From the NCBI GenBank assembly GCA_028456385.1, contig JALNQF010000019.1:124001-188000 (forward strand): DNA of 64,000 nucleotides, given 5' to 3'. The notes beneath the pieces were generated by a model. It had not been told where the DNA came from. It was given only the letters and a program-made list of their open reading frames with translations, and did not search any database. Shown here in pieces: positions 36,753 through 48,204 of the stretch (within the stretch, counting starts at the first letter, position 1; each line of letters begins with the position of its first letter). This stretch comes from Ophiosphaerella korrae (lineage: Eukaryota > Ascomycota > Dothideomycetes > Pleosporales > Phaeosphaeriaceae). Position numbers and translations under genes: made by a program.

Positions 36753-39700
36753 ATGGCCGGCGCTAAGAAGCAGCGCGGTCACACGAACCAAAAGCCTGTG
36801 GATTCTTCCAATGGCTCCTCTTCTGGTTCGCGTGATGCGACTCAGCGCTCCATCCCTCGTTACGATGGTAACCGTGATCCCAATGTCGGTGTGCTCGAAT
36901 ACACCCAGCCCGGTGACCTCAAGAACATGTCGGAGTTCCTTGGTCTCACAGGTTGGTATGCCGCCCGCGGTGTAAGTATAAATGCTCCTAGTTCCTAGCC
37001 TGCGCACCTGCCCCCATCGCTTCCGCTACTCTTGCACACGAGGATGTGCACTAGCTCTCAGTATCTAAGCCCGCTGGTGCATGAATTCTTTTCAATGTCT
37101 CTGGTTCTTTCTTTTTTGTCCATATGTTACAACATCCTTCTCACGAACATATGGGCTGACATCAAACTATAGCAAGCACTTCCTCAAGGCCTCCCAGAGC
37201 GTCCGAAAAACTTCAACTCTTTTGGTAGGGAGTGCGGTATCACCTTGAACACTTTCAACGTCCTCAAAACTCCCAACACTGTTGTACATCAGTACGATGT
37301 TCAATTCTCAGGAGATGCCAAACCTACAGATTACACCAAGCGTGTTTTGCTCAAGAAGATCTTCCACTCAAGGGGGGTCAAGGCTGCCCTTGGCGAACCT
37401 GCTAATCTCTGGATCTGGGATGGCAACAAGCTTGCTTGGTAGGTCATCATCTTTCCAAGTCATCAGCTCAATAATTAACAGCAGCTCAGGTCTGGAAATC
37501 GCCTCGATCGTGACGACTTCCGCGTCACCGTTGATCTTGACCAGGAAGAAGGTAGGCCTCCCGGCAAACGCGGCAACAAACATACACTTCACCTTCGCTG
37601 GTCCCGTCAAGTGGACTTCAACACTCTATCTGCCTTTCTAGCAGGTCAAGCATCATGGTCACCAGAGTGTATCGATATCATCAACTTCCTCGACCACGTT
37701 ATGCGGGAAGGTCCCTCGCAGAAGTACACCCAGATTAAGAAGTCGTTCTTCCAGCGTGGACAGCAGCGTTTCGACCTTGGTGGTGGTGTAGAAGCTTTCA
37801 AGGGTGTTTTTGCGTCACTCCGCCCCGTGCTTGACGACCGGTTCAACAAGGGCCTTTCGGTCAATGTTGACGTTGCCAATGGTACATTCTGGCGCGCCCA
37901 GCAACTCACTTCTGCTCTTATGAATGTCTTCGGTTGCAGTGGACCTCAATTTGCGCAACGCTTCAAGGCGGCACGCCAGGACTGGAAAACTTCGGCTCTC
38001 AAGAGGGACCTTCGCGTATTCCGACGCCTTCACGTTCTCACAACCCATCTTCCAGTACCAGTTCGTTGGGTCATTGATGACTTCGTGGACATGGACGTTA
38101 ACGAGGCTAAATTTCCGAACCCTGATGATCGTACTAAGCAAATTTCGGTTGCTCAGTACTTCAGGAAGAAGTACAACATGAACGTTATGCAGGGTAAGCT
38201 CAGAGCCTTGTGGATATGTATTGCCCGTACTAATTTCCTTTCAGGTGTCCCCGTGGTGAAGATGACCAAGCAGATTCAGAAAGGCGACGTGTATATGCCT
38301 ATCGACGTTCTCAAGATTGGTGAGAACGAACGCTATAACACCAAGCTGTCTGACGTGCAGACCTCAGCCATGATCAAGTTTGCTGTCACCCTTCCGAAGG
38401 ATCGTTGGGCCGCTGTTCAAGCCGGTGTCAAACTTCTCAACTGGTCGAATGATCCTTATCTTCGCCACTATGGTCTTCAGATCAGCCCCAACGCTTCTAA
38501 GATAAAGGCTCGCATCCTGCCGTCGCCAGCTGTTCATTTCGGTCAAGGATCCAAAGACGTCCAAATAAAGCCTCAAGATTTGATACAGGGTCGATGGAGG
38601 CTCGATGGGTATGGCTAATGCCTCAATCCTTTCTTATGTCTGAACATACTAACACACGTCAGGCGCAAATTCATCTTGAACAACAAGGATCATCCAATCA
38701 AAGCCTGGGGTATCTGCGTCATCCAAGGCCGTGGAGCACCTCCTCAACCTGCGGTCGATGCGTTCGTCCAGAAGTTCATTAAGATCTATGAAGGCCATGG
38801 TGGTGTGATCTCAGCTCATCCTCAGCACGGTAAGAAGCCTTATATGGGCCCTGGCAACTTGGCTGATGGCGGAGAGGTATGTTTCCTTTCACAGGATATG
38901 TATAAATTCAATACTAACTTCTAACAGTTGGTGTCGAAACTCTGGAATCAGACTGGCAATCGGTAAGTGCTTGCAAATGTGTGGATACTGTCATTGTTGC
39001 TAACGAAAAGTAGGTACAATACCATGCCCAACTTCTTGATCTTCATTGTCAACGACCGAAACATCGACACATATCGCCGTATCAAGAAGTCTTGTGATAT
39101 CCGCTTCGGCGTCGCTTCTCAAGCCATGCAGGCCAAACATGTTCTAGCAGCATCTGACCAGTACATTTCTAATGTTTGTATGAAGGTGAATGCAAAGTTT
39201 GGTGGCGCTACGACTATTACAAAGTCATCCGTGATTCCTAGGGTTGCGCCCAAATCTAGCAGTAGTAAGTTATACGTATAATTCGGCTTTGTGGTAGACT
39301 AACTTTGTCTAGCTACCACCATGGTCGTCGGCGCCGACGTCTCTCATCCAGCTCCTGGTGCTGGTTCGGGTGAAGCTGCATCTTTTGCAGCTATCACGGT
39401 CTCGGCTGATCCGCTCTTCGCGAGGTATTGGGCGGAGGTACAGACCAATGGCAGCCGTGTAGAGATGGTCACGACTTTCAACATCGATCAGCATTTTGGT
39501 TTTATGGTCAAGAACTGGATGCAGAAAATTGGACAGGGCAAGCCTCCCCAGCGCGTCCTGTATATCCGTGATGGCGTGAGTGAGGGTCAGTACAAGGCAG
39601 TACTTGAAGAGGAGGTCCACGACATGAAAGAGTGTTTCAAGAAGCTTGGTTGCAAGGAGGTGCCGAAGTTCACTGTCGTCATCGCCGGCAAGCGCCACCA

Positions 39701-40157
39701 TATCCGTTTCTTCCCAGAAGCTGGCAAGGGCGATCGCAACAACAACCCTCTGCCAGGTACTTTGGTTGAGAGTGGGTGCACTCACCCGTTTGAGTTCGAT
39801 TTTTATCTGTGCTCTCACGTGGCAATCAAGGGCACTGCACGCCCCATTCATTATCACTGTATCCTCAACGAAGGCGAGTGGGCCGCCCCCGAGCTGCAGT
39901 CCTTCATCTTCGAGCATTCGTATCAGTATGTTCGCTCTACGACTCCAGTCTCGCTTCATCCAGCGGTCTACTACGCTCACTTGGCTGCTGATCGCGCTCG
40001 CGCTCATACCAGCGACAGCCCTATCTCGTCTGGCAAGAAGGAGTCCAAGGCAGATAAGCCAAAGTCGACTACAGGATCAGGTAAGAGCGTAGAGGTAGCC
40101 CCTCTGATGCCAATGCCCAATGTCCGTGGCTTGAAGGAGGTCATGTGGTACATCTGA
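36753..40157 (+). CDS. Argonaute (QDE-2-like), catalytically complete
   Basis: Eight exons (36753-36971, 37173-37438, 37490-38193, 38245-38608, 38663-38876, 38928-38962, 39014-39264, 39313-40157) encode 965 residues. The order is N domain (FGRECGITLNTFNVLKTPN), PAZ region (VAQYFRKKYNMNVMQGVPVV), MID (GAPPQPAVDAFVQKFIK) and PIWI. The PIWI catalytic tetrad is visible: Asp693 in GADVSHP, Glu735 in RVEMV, Asp771 in YIRDGVSEGQY, and His916 in DRARAH. Slicer activity is therefore expected. The 5'-phosphate pocket region and the last residues VMWYI fit the family. In filamentous fungi this protein is the RNA-induced silencing effector of quelling, milRNA and antiviral pathways. The N-terminal tail is short and lacks a long RGG tract. 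The first coding intron (201 nt) is long for this genome. Confidence 0.96.
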
Positions 40158-41043
40158 GGTGGTTATGCTCCCATCACGCTCGGCGTGTTTGGAATGCAAT
40201 GGGTGGAGATGGTGACAGATTTGGGAGAGATTGGTGGCTGGGTCTCAGGTGGCTTTCTTTGCAAAGTCTATAGGCATACTGGGAATGGAGGGCATGAGGC
40301 CTTCTTGACGATGCAAAAGGTTGGGTTGTTGGATCCCGGAACCTTCCCACACGGTTCCCCACACTATCTAGGTAGCTGAGCATCTATCGGCAAATGACTA
40401 CACACAGATTATTCTGGAAAGCGATTGGCTGGTTTGCAATGGCAGTGGTGCTAACACGGCAAAGTTAACTAGGTCTAGGCGTCGTGTGCATGGCTACGAG
40501 TTGCTGGGGGCCAAGGCATGTAGCGTCCAAATTATTTACCTTCGCTCCACAAGCTTACGCAGAAGAGAAGGGGGTAAGCAGACGCAGAAGAAGTTGCTCT
40601 AAGCTCCTTTTTCCCCTCCAGACATCCTCAATGGTTGAAGAACGCAGAGTGAATAAAGGGCTGTTTCAGTTTATGGGGCAGAAAAGAGGGCGAGCGTGGA
40701 CGCGATGAAAACCCAGAGAAATTTCCGGATGACTAAGACAATACTAGAAGGAAAAAGGCAAGGCGCAGTTGGGCGAGGACTGGCACGTGTTTGCAGCGAA
40801 TTGGGCCTGGCGGATTACAGCGAGCGAGAATGGAGGGGCAGGGGTGGAGCCAGTCAGGCGGGGCTGCGTTTTGTTGTCTTGTGCGCGCAGGTGTGACTCT
40901 CCAGTCTGCAGCACATTGCACATACAACACACACCTCACCCCATTCCTACGCCTTTGCCCCTCCTCGAGCCCAAGACCCGGACGCGACACCACCACACGC
41001 AACCTGACCCACGATACAACACACATACACACATACGCACACA
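40158..41043. other. intergenic between Argonaute and PP28-like gene
   Basis: 886 bp, no supported gene. The last 150 bp are C/A-rich with ACAC runs ahead of the next ATG, a typical fungal leader. Confidence 0.45.
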
Positions 41044-41842
41044 ATGTCTTCCGCAGGACGTGGTCGCGGTGGCAAGTTCAACAAGGTCAAGCGTGGAGGC
41101 GGGAAGAAGTTCTCGCGGGATCTCCAGCCACTGAACGCTGATGGCGAGGTTGTGGGCATGTGGGGTGTGAGTGTTGCCATACGTCACCCCCAGAGGACCC
41201 GAGGCTAATCTTAGTACGCAGGAGCAACCAGACAAGGTCGACGAAGAATCCGACGAGGAAGAGTCCTCGGAAGAAGCGTCGAGCGACGGCGATGACAAGC
41301 CCGAGCAGGCTGAGATGACACGCGAGCAACGTCGCGAAGCAGCAAAAGCCCGTAAACAGGCCGCGATAGCGAAGAAGACGCAAAAAGTTGCTGAGCCTGG
41401 CGACCTCCCCACCGACTCAGATGAGTCTGAAGACGACGACATGCCCGCAAACCCAAACCACACTGCAAAGGCCCGTTCGCAAGCGTCAAAAGCACCAGAA
41501 ACTGCCGAGTCTGCCGAAGGCGCTGGCAAGGGCAAGGGCAAACAAGATATATCCCAGCTCTCTCGACGTGAGCGTGAGGCTTTCCAGGCACAGCAGGCCA
41601 AAGAGCGGTATGACAAGTTGCATGCCGAGGGCAAGACGGAACAGGCACGCTCCGACCTAGAGCGCCTCAAGTTGGTCAAGGAGCGTCGCGAGGCAGAAGC
41701 TGCACGCAAGAAGGCCGAGGCTGAGGAGCGCGCCGAGCTAGAGAAGGAGAAGGCCGAGCTCATGGAACGCGAGAAGAGGAGACGGGAGCAAGCCATGGGC
41801 AAGAAAGAGCGGCTGGCCAAGGGGGGGAAGAAGAAGGCGTAG
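41044..41842 (+). CDS. PP28/PDAP1-like casein kinase substrate phosphoprotein
   Basis: Two exons (41044-41166 and 41222-41842) encode 247 residues. The N-terminus [20 protein letters not shown] is basic, followed by a long acidic stretch [18 protein letters not shown] and a Lys/Glu/Arg-rich helical C-terminus. The conserved core [20 protein letters not shown] with [20 protein letters not shown] identifies the PP28 (HASPP28/PDAP1) domain. The acidic Ser stretches are classic casein kinase II sites. Animal PDAP1 was described as a PDGF-associated and RNA- or stress-related phosphoprotein; its fungal role is unknown. The protein is probably largely unstructured or coiled coil. Confidence 0.88.
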
Positions 41843-42208
41843 ATACAAGCCTATCAGGCCACGTCTCGATGCTTCTATATTGCATAGCCTGCGTTGTCGA
41901 CCCATGTAGCCTATAAGGTACCAGAAACAAATTCCTCGACGATGGCTTGTGTGAATTCTAGGCTCCATGTCCATGTTTGTCAATCTTGAACTTTCTTCTC
42001 CTAAAAATACGAGTTCGTATGTTCGTGTGCTGGCACTCAGCCCTTTTGCAGCTGCAGAACACCCCGCCAATGACGCCACAGTTCGTCGAGCGCGAAAGAA
42101 CGCGACTTTGCCATGGCTGTAACTTGCATATAAATACATCAATACCGCCATTGATCTCTGGCAATAACCGCTATCAGCATCTTAATAGTGTCAATCATTC
42201 TTTTTAAT
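41843..42208. other. intergenic, no gene seen
   Basis: 366 bp between two plus-strand genes with no feature beyond expected 3' UTR and promoter. Confidence 0.4.
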
Positions 42209-43060
42209 ATGGCTGATTCTTCAGATGCGCATTTCAATTATGAAGTCTTTCGTGATTGTTTGAGCGAGCCAGTGCTAAAAGCACTGGCAATGCCAGTTGA
42301 AAAGCCGAAGTCGAAAGAGAAACGAATCGTGAAAAAATCTACAAGGGATAAGAGTGGCAATAGTGGGAAGATCAAAGTCAAAACTGAAAGAAGCGAAGAA
42401 TTCTCCAACAGCAACGGGCACCACGTATCCGACGCAGAGGACCTGGGAGAGTTTATCGAATATCTCAGCAGCGTCATCTTTCCATGCCTCCCTCTTGAAC
42501 TAAGAGCCCTCACGTATTTGAAATACAAAGACTCTTCTTATTTTCAAGATACCTACTCGACTCCTCTATCTTCCTCGACATACACACATCTCCTGGACAT
42601 CATATCACCCGACGCAATTGATAGTCTCGAAAGCTATGGCCTTCTTCCGCCCTCCAGTGACATCACTGATCTACGTAACCTCCTTCTTCCAGCACTCAAC
42701 GCCTACATCACCACTGCAACAGCAGCCCCTCCCATTTGGAGCACCACTCGGACCACCGAATGCGAGCTATGCCTCCGTGATTGGGTACCGTTGACATACC
42801 ATCACTTGATTCCGCGATCTACACATGACAGGGTTATGAAACGAGGTTGGCATACTGAAGAAAAGCTGAATAGTGTGGCGTGGTTGTGTCGGGCTTGTCA
42901 TAGCTTTGTGCATCGATTGGCAAAAAATGAAGTATTGGCCAGGAGCTATTTTACCGTGGAACTCATTCGTGAGGGTGGGGTCGAAGAAGATCTGGAGAAG
43001 AAGAAAGAAGTTGAGGCGTGGGTGGGGTGGGTTGGGGGGGTAAGATGGAAGAGTAGGTAG
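42209..43060 (+). CDS. stand-alone HNH nuclease-like protein of unknown function
   Basis: Intronless gene of 283 residues; the ATG at 42209 is the first in frame. Residues about 30-70 are Lys/Ser-rich (KPKSKEKRIVKKSTRDKS), possibly nuclear-targeting. A helical middle contains LPLELRALTYLKYKDSSYF. The C-terminal part holds an HNH/zinc-like motif: CELCLRDWVPLTYHHLIPRS, then HDRVMKRGWHTEEKLNSVAW and LCRACHSFVHRLA. The paired CxxC motifs would bind zinc, and the HH of YHHLIPRS plus the last His match the HNH metal-binding pattern. Similar proteins occur across ascomycetes without assigned function. No mobile-element ends, toxin or partner gene sits next to it, so homing or defence roles are not supported. 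DNA- or RNA-cleaving activity is inference from the fold. Confidence 0.85.
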   Translation: MADSSDAHFNYEVFRDCLSEPVLKALAMPVEKPKSKEKRIVKKSTRDKSGNSGKIKVKTERSEEFSNSNGHHVSDAEDLGEFIEYLSSVIFPCLPLELRALTYLKYKDSSYFQDTYSTPLSSSTYTHLLDIISPDAIDSLESYGLLPPSSDITDLRNLLLPALNAYITTATAAPPIWSTTRTTECELCLRDWVPLTYHHLIPRSTHDRVMKRGWHTEEKLNSVAWLCRACHSFVHRLAKNEVLARSYFTVELIREGGVEEDLEKKKEVEAWVGWVGGVRWKSR

Positions 43061-43741
43061 TTGGAGCCTGGTGCGGGGTGGCATGATTGATCATATCACC
43101 AATACTGTATGAGCTTTATCTTACAAGCCTATAATATATATTTAAGTGAGTTTTGTGATAGTACCTCTGTCAGAAAAGGGAAATGCGGCGCTTAATGTTT
43201 GTTGGTGGCTGCAAATCCGCCATGTGTTTCCTTATGTTTCTGAGCGAGCAATGGAGTAAGCCTGGCAATACCTCAAGATAATGCCCGGTGCCCGACGCCA
43301 GCACCAACCTAGATATTTATGTCTCACAGCCTAGAGGTTGGTCACACATGGCGTTCCCAAAACAGTTGTGGATATGAGAAATGTCTCTAATTAGGAACCT
43401 TACATAGGGCATCCCTTATTCAAACTTGACATTCCTTGAATTTGTGATGCCTAATAGTGGGTCCGATTACTTTGCCAATGGTCAAGATCCGGTCAACAGA
43501 CGATTTTAGAGGAGCCTTGACCGCTACAGGGCGAGATCATGTGAGGCACTTGGGTTCTCATCGGATTATACGTGGAGGACACAATTCCGGAGCCTCGCCA
43601 TATCCTCGGTACATATCCTTACCCCAGTGCCTATAAATCGATTACGCTTCTGCTACTCTCGTGTGACCTGTTTCTTTACTCTTGTTATATTAATATATTC
43701 CGGAAGCCAATCAACCCTCGCCGCCTTAGCATCAGTACTCT

Positions 43742-43805
<64 letters not shown>

Positions 43806-43870
43806 CAAACGTACACTCCTCACTCCAATACACCTCATCAACACCACCATCTTCAAAAAGACGTACGGCT
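43061..43870. other. intergenic upstream of the EthD gene
   Basis: 810 bp with no gene. It ends in a pyrimidine-rich tract that includes a perfect CT microsatellite. Confidence 0.45.
43749..43800. repeat. (CT)26 microsatellite
   Basis: Twenty-six uninterrupted CT units ending 70 bp before the EthD start codon, so in its promoter or 5' leader. On the other strand it reads as a GA tract. Confidence 0.97.
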
Positions 43871-44595
43871 ATGACAGACAATGCATCTTCCTTCCCGTGC
43901 CCAAACCACCGCATCCACCAACACAAATTCCTCGAACTGGGCCTCGATTCGGGCTCCAATCAACAGTCGTACTTCCGTGCCATGGTTTTCTTCAACAAAA
44001 AGCCTGGCCTGACAGACGAGTTCTTCCACGATCATTGGAAGAGCATCCACGCGGATTTGACCATGCAGGTGGAAAATGCTGGTGTCGACTTTGTACGATA
44101 TGTACAAGTGAGTTGCCAAAACTACGATCCCAAACACCGTACAAGAGGCAAATAGTAATAACAGAATGGTTCTAGTTCCATCAAGAACAAAAGCACAAGG
44201 ATGCGTTGGCGCCGCTGCTCGAAGCTAGTGGGGGTAGCATGACCATTTCGCCGTATGATGGCGCTGCAGAGTTTCATGCCGTGAGTGCGAAGAAGTTTAT
44301 CGAGTTCATGAAGAGCGTGTATGCGTCGAAGCACCTCGTTGGTATGTTATTGTTCTTCTTGTGTTATTATTCAAGTGACTGGGCTATGTATACGACGCTG
44401 ACATACTTTCCAGGCTGTGGATCCCGCTTTGTAGACCTGGTCAAGGGATACCATGTCATGGGTGGATATGATAATCTCATTTTTGGTGCAGGAATTCCAG
44501 GTATGGGGATGAATGGGATCATGCCTGGCGACTCTCGGCTTAATGTGAAGGTCGAAAGTCGAGGCAAGGAGGTGTTAGGTGCTGAACAGCCTTAG
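43871..44595 (+). CDS. EthD-fold (dimeric alpha-beta barrel) protein
   Basis: Three exons (43871-44107, 44176-44341, 44414-44595) encode 194 residues. The EthD signature is near the start, FRAMVFFNKKPGLTDEFFHDHW, with the following KSIHADL, then LAPLLEASGG and FMKSVYASKHLVGCGSRFVD. This ferredoxin-like fold is found in small enzymes and binding proteins of fungal aromatic and polyketide metabolism, and in ethyl tert-butyl ether degradation in bacteria, where EthD's role is unclear. No biosynthetic core gene is nearby, so no pathway can be assigned. There is no signal peptide. An upstream-only pyrimidine tract suggests control by leader or promoter length. Confidence 0.85.
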
Positions 44596-47500
44596 GTGAT
44601 TCGCTCTCTAGTGAAGGGATTAATGGAGTTCCGGAGTATCATGCAGTGGTAAGATTGGGGCCTAGTGTTGTGTACTGTTTCATGGGCATCCAATTTTTTG
44701 TATCATATAGTGTGGCTTAGAGAGGTTCCGTAGATTAATCGATGTTCTAAGTTCATCCCTAGCAGTCATGAGGCTACTGTGATTTTGATTGAGTCCCATG
44801 AGTTAATCTATGCGATTGTTAGAACAGTAATTCCATGTTATGATGGTCCAATCCTGTGTTTGAGGCTGCCAAAACCTGTTATGTATTTTGTCTCATATCC
44901 TTTAATAAAGTATTCATCCAAGTGCTAATCAATCACAGAAACAGTGATCACTAAATGATACTAGTGTACTTCATAGCAGAGCTGTAGCTCCTGGCAATGA
45001 ACGTCATGCACCTCGATGATTCCGTATTATCTATGCCGCGCCTGGTGTACGATAGGCATCGAGAGCGAGTGATTCTAAGCAGACAGTCCACGAGGACAAT
45101 GTCATTTCGGTCAGTATCCACAGCATTGATGCATAGCCATGCCGCAGAACAAAACGCCTCCAACTAAGGTCCAGCTATGCGCCACTGGGCTAAGTTCATC
45201 CCAGACTCTTGTATCAACCGCAATGCTAGGTCGTTGTAAGGTACAAGGTATTGGATCGACACAAACCTCGCCCAATGTATAACCAACGGTAATTGACCCC
45301 GCTGCAAAGTGGTAGCGCGATTGCCAAACCCTGCAGCTAAACGTGACGCCGCCGACGCTCTTTCCGCCACGATGGTGGTGCCAGCGCGCTTGTTGGGTGG
45401 TGAAGTCTATCTCAACCTCACCTCATGGAATGAAAACCCTTCTCAACTCTTCACCTGGTAATGCGGTCTCTAATATCATGCTCAATATCCGATGATTATT
45501 GGTAACGATCCACATTTCTACAGCCAGGAACTCCATGCTGGACTTATAATGTCAGAATTTTACTATTTGGATTCTATTACGAGCTAATAGCCCTGCGCTA
45601 CTGGTGACCTCGGAGAAAAGTTTAGCTCCGACCATGCCAGAACAAACACAGTTCTCCCGACACCCAGGAATGAATAATTACCGTGCCCATGGGCCACGAG
45701 CATCATAATGTGGGGCATCATCGCGTGGCCCGCTAGCCCCATGACGGATTGTGAATAAGTGGGCATGAAGGAAGTTATCAGCGTTGACTCGTGTCGCCCA
45801 GCTTTCGCCCAACATGGAGAACAACATCATGGAGCCCCGAAGTGGAGGCCGCTACCCCTTGTTCGAAGCTCTCCCGACCTGTCCCACCACCTGAGAAAGG
45901 TTGTCGTGCTCGGCATCTAGCCTTGGAAGCGGCTATAGTTCGGTGCTTTGGAGAATAATTCCCTATTGAATATGCCCGCTGGAATGTGACCGAAGTTATT
46001 GTCCCCTGCTTAACCCTAGGGATTTCGGGGCGCTCATGCGGTTCAAGATACAGCTGGGGACTGAAATCTAAGCAGCTTTGTCGGGCGAGGCCGAAGGCTG
46101 ACGGATCCCTTACTCACGACTACAGCAAAATTTTCAACCCTCATTTTCCACCCTCATTTTCGATTTTTTTTTCCCCACTGCGATCTAAGTGGGTCGGCTC
46201 TCGATTTGAAGCATGTGGCACCCACGCACCCAAACTCGTTCCAAGCGGTCATGCTAAGCCCCGGCGCTAGAAGAACACTAGCTCCAAGGTCATCTCATCC
46301 CCGTGAACCTGGACGCCGCAAGTACTGAAGGTAAGTACTGGATTACTATGTAGACTTCTATCGAGTCTGTAGAGCTAGTACAATACGTACTGTTGGTGTC
46401 GGTCCGTAGACTTCGGTTTAAGTGCATAACGGGTCGTCAAGGCGTCCTCTTAATTAGTATCATCGCTTGCGCACGTCCATGACCAAGAGACGTACCGCTT
46501 CGTATAGCCACTGCGCGGATGATCAGCACACCCAACAATGAGTATCAGATGCTCCCGTTAGCTTGCATCAAACCTCGCACTCGCAACAAGACGGCAAACG
46601 CCCATGAGAGTCGAGAATCGAAGCCAGCGGCCCACTATTCCACCATCACAACTCTGGCGGGCTTGTTTGCTGATGGCGCCGCAAAGTAGCATTGCACGCT
46701 GGAGCCTCGTCAATGGTGGGGTGCCACTCCAGAAGGAGGTGGGAATGCGTCTGGTGACACGCATGTGAAAGACACCATCCATTCAGCTTACTCGTTCACT
46801 GTCGCTCCGGTGTCTGCTGTGCGCGACGGTAGGGTGCCTAACAACAGGGTTCTCCAGAACGCCGCACGGGTGTGGCGAGCAAAATGGAATGGTGACAACT
46901 ATGCCAATGGCGCCACCATGCTTATGGACACGACCATTCGTTGGGTCATGTCCTGTTGGAAGATCAAGTCGGATCGAGTCCTCGTGCAACACGCGGGACG
47001 TGACAACAATGGTTGCAGCTAATCTTGCACTTCTCGCCCTGGTCCTATGAGACCAGGCATGTGGCACATATGGGGCACTCTAGCCGTCACGGGACAACCA
47101 TGTTTATTGGAGACGCTGGCCTTGTCAGCATTTCCAACTTTGCCGCTTAGGACATGCCAGCCAATCACGCCTATCCATCATTAATGCACGCGGAGGACCA
47201 GGCGCCTGGCAGTCCAGCCGACAAGCTGCGGTGTCGTATAGGAGTCTTGTCCCGATGCTTATAACAAACAATCACTTTGGGCCAGGTCGCCGTATTGCCC
47301 AGCCGTAATTCAGGCCAGCACAGCAGACAAAGAAGATGATTAGAAAATAGCACACCGACGCCATGTGGCTTCGGAAGGGGCGACAGTTGCAAAACTGCCT
47401 AGCAGCTAGTCTTCATCATCATGTGTTCCTGTGCGAAGAAAACGGTACGGCAGGGCAAAGCGACCGATGGTCGCCAGGCCGACTAGCGTCAGCCTACACG

Positions 47501-48204
47501 AGCACCATGTCTCCTTTGATTTGATCCCAACTTGACCAGCCACGGGTTTCGGCAGGGATGGGCCACGAAAAATCTGCAGGTCTCGCCAGCCATAATGCAG
47601 CTAAAATCGGCATCGGCTGCAGTTTGGACAAGCCTTGGCGCCCCAGGTTCCACTTCTCCCCAGGCGCATCTCGTCCCGCACCAACTGTTGTCTTGCCTGA
47701 TCCAGCGACATACCCGGTTATTTGGCGGTAACTATGCAGAGCAACCCTCGATGTCTGATCGCAGCGTGCAGAGCGCGTCGGGCCAGACAGTCGCTGAGCG
47801 AACGAAAGAACTGGACAAGTCAGTCTGAGCCGCGTGCCAGGCACGAAGGCTCCCAGGTATGCAGATGTGCCCACCACTAGGGGCCGTTCGAGACGGGCGA
47901 CCCATGGGGAGTTCAATCCTTCTGGAAGTGGGAGATGCGGAGTAGAGTCCTTATTCAGCCTAGTCTAAGATGCACAATGTTACTGTACCCATTTGCCGGA
48001 AGCCACAAACACGCGCACCGTGCTGCAGTATCACTGCTGCTGGGAGCCGACATTAAAAAGCTTGGGATCACCCGCCGCTGCTTTTCGAAGATATCCCCAG
48101 CTCACCCTCCCTTCGTTGCTGCGCGGGACTCCTCTTCTTGGACGAAGAGCCTCATCTTTTCTAGTTCAATCATCTTTCAGCAGCTCAACACCAAACCATC
48201 CAAG
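44596..48204. other. 3.6 kb gene-poor gap
   Basis: No intact gene recognised on either strand. On the minus strand 44951-45370 is one frame interrupted only by a TAG at 45164; I do not recognise its product. The last few hundred bases should hold the hexose transporter promoter; two CTGGGG-type hexamers near 47655 and 48094 match the CreA consensus, but such hexamers are common by chance. Confidence 0.45.

Noticed and set aside
43732..43959. Frame encoding an Arg-Glu dipeptide run
   Set aside because: Translation of the (CT)26 microsatellite on the other strand.
46783..47067. 94-codon minus-strand frame
   Set aside because: No recognisable domain and an opposing frame of equal length.
47494..47916. 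140-codon minus-strand frame upstream of the hexose transporter
   Set aside because: Contains GSGKTT by chance but lacks the rest of a P-loop fold; in promoter region.
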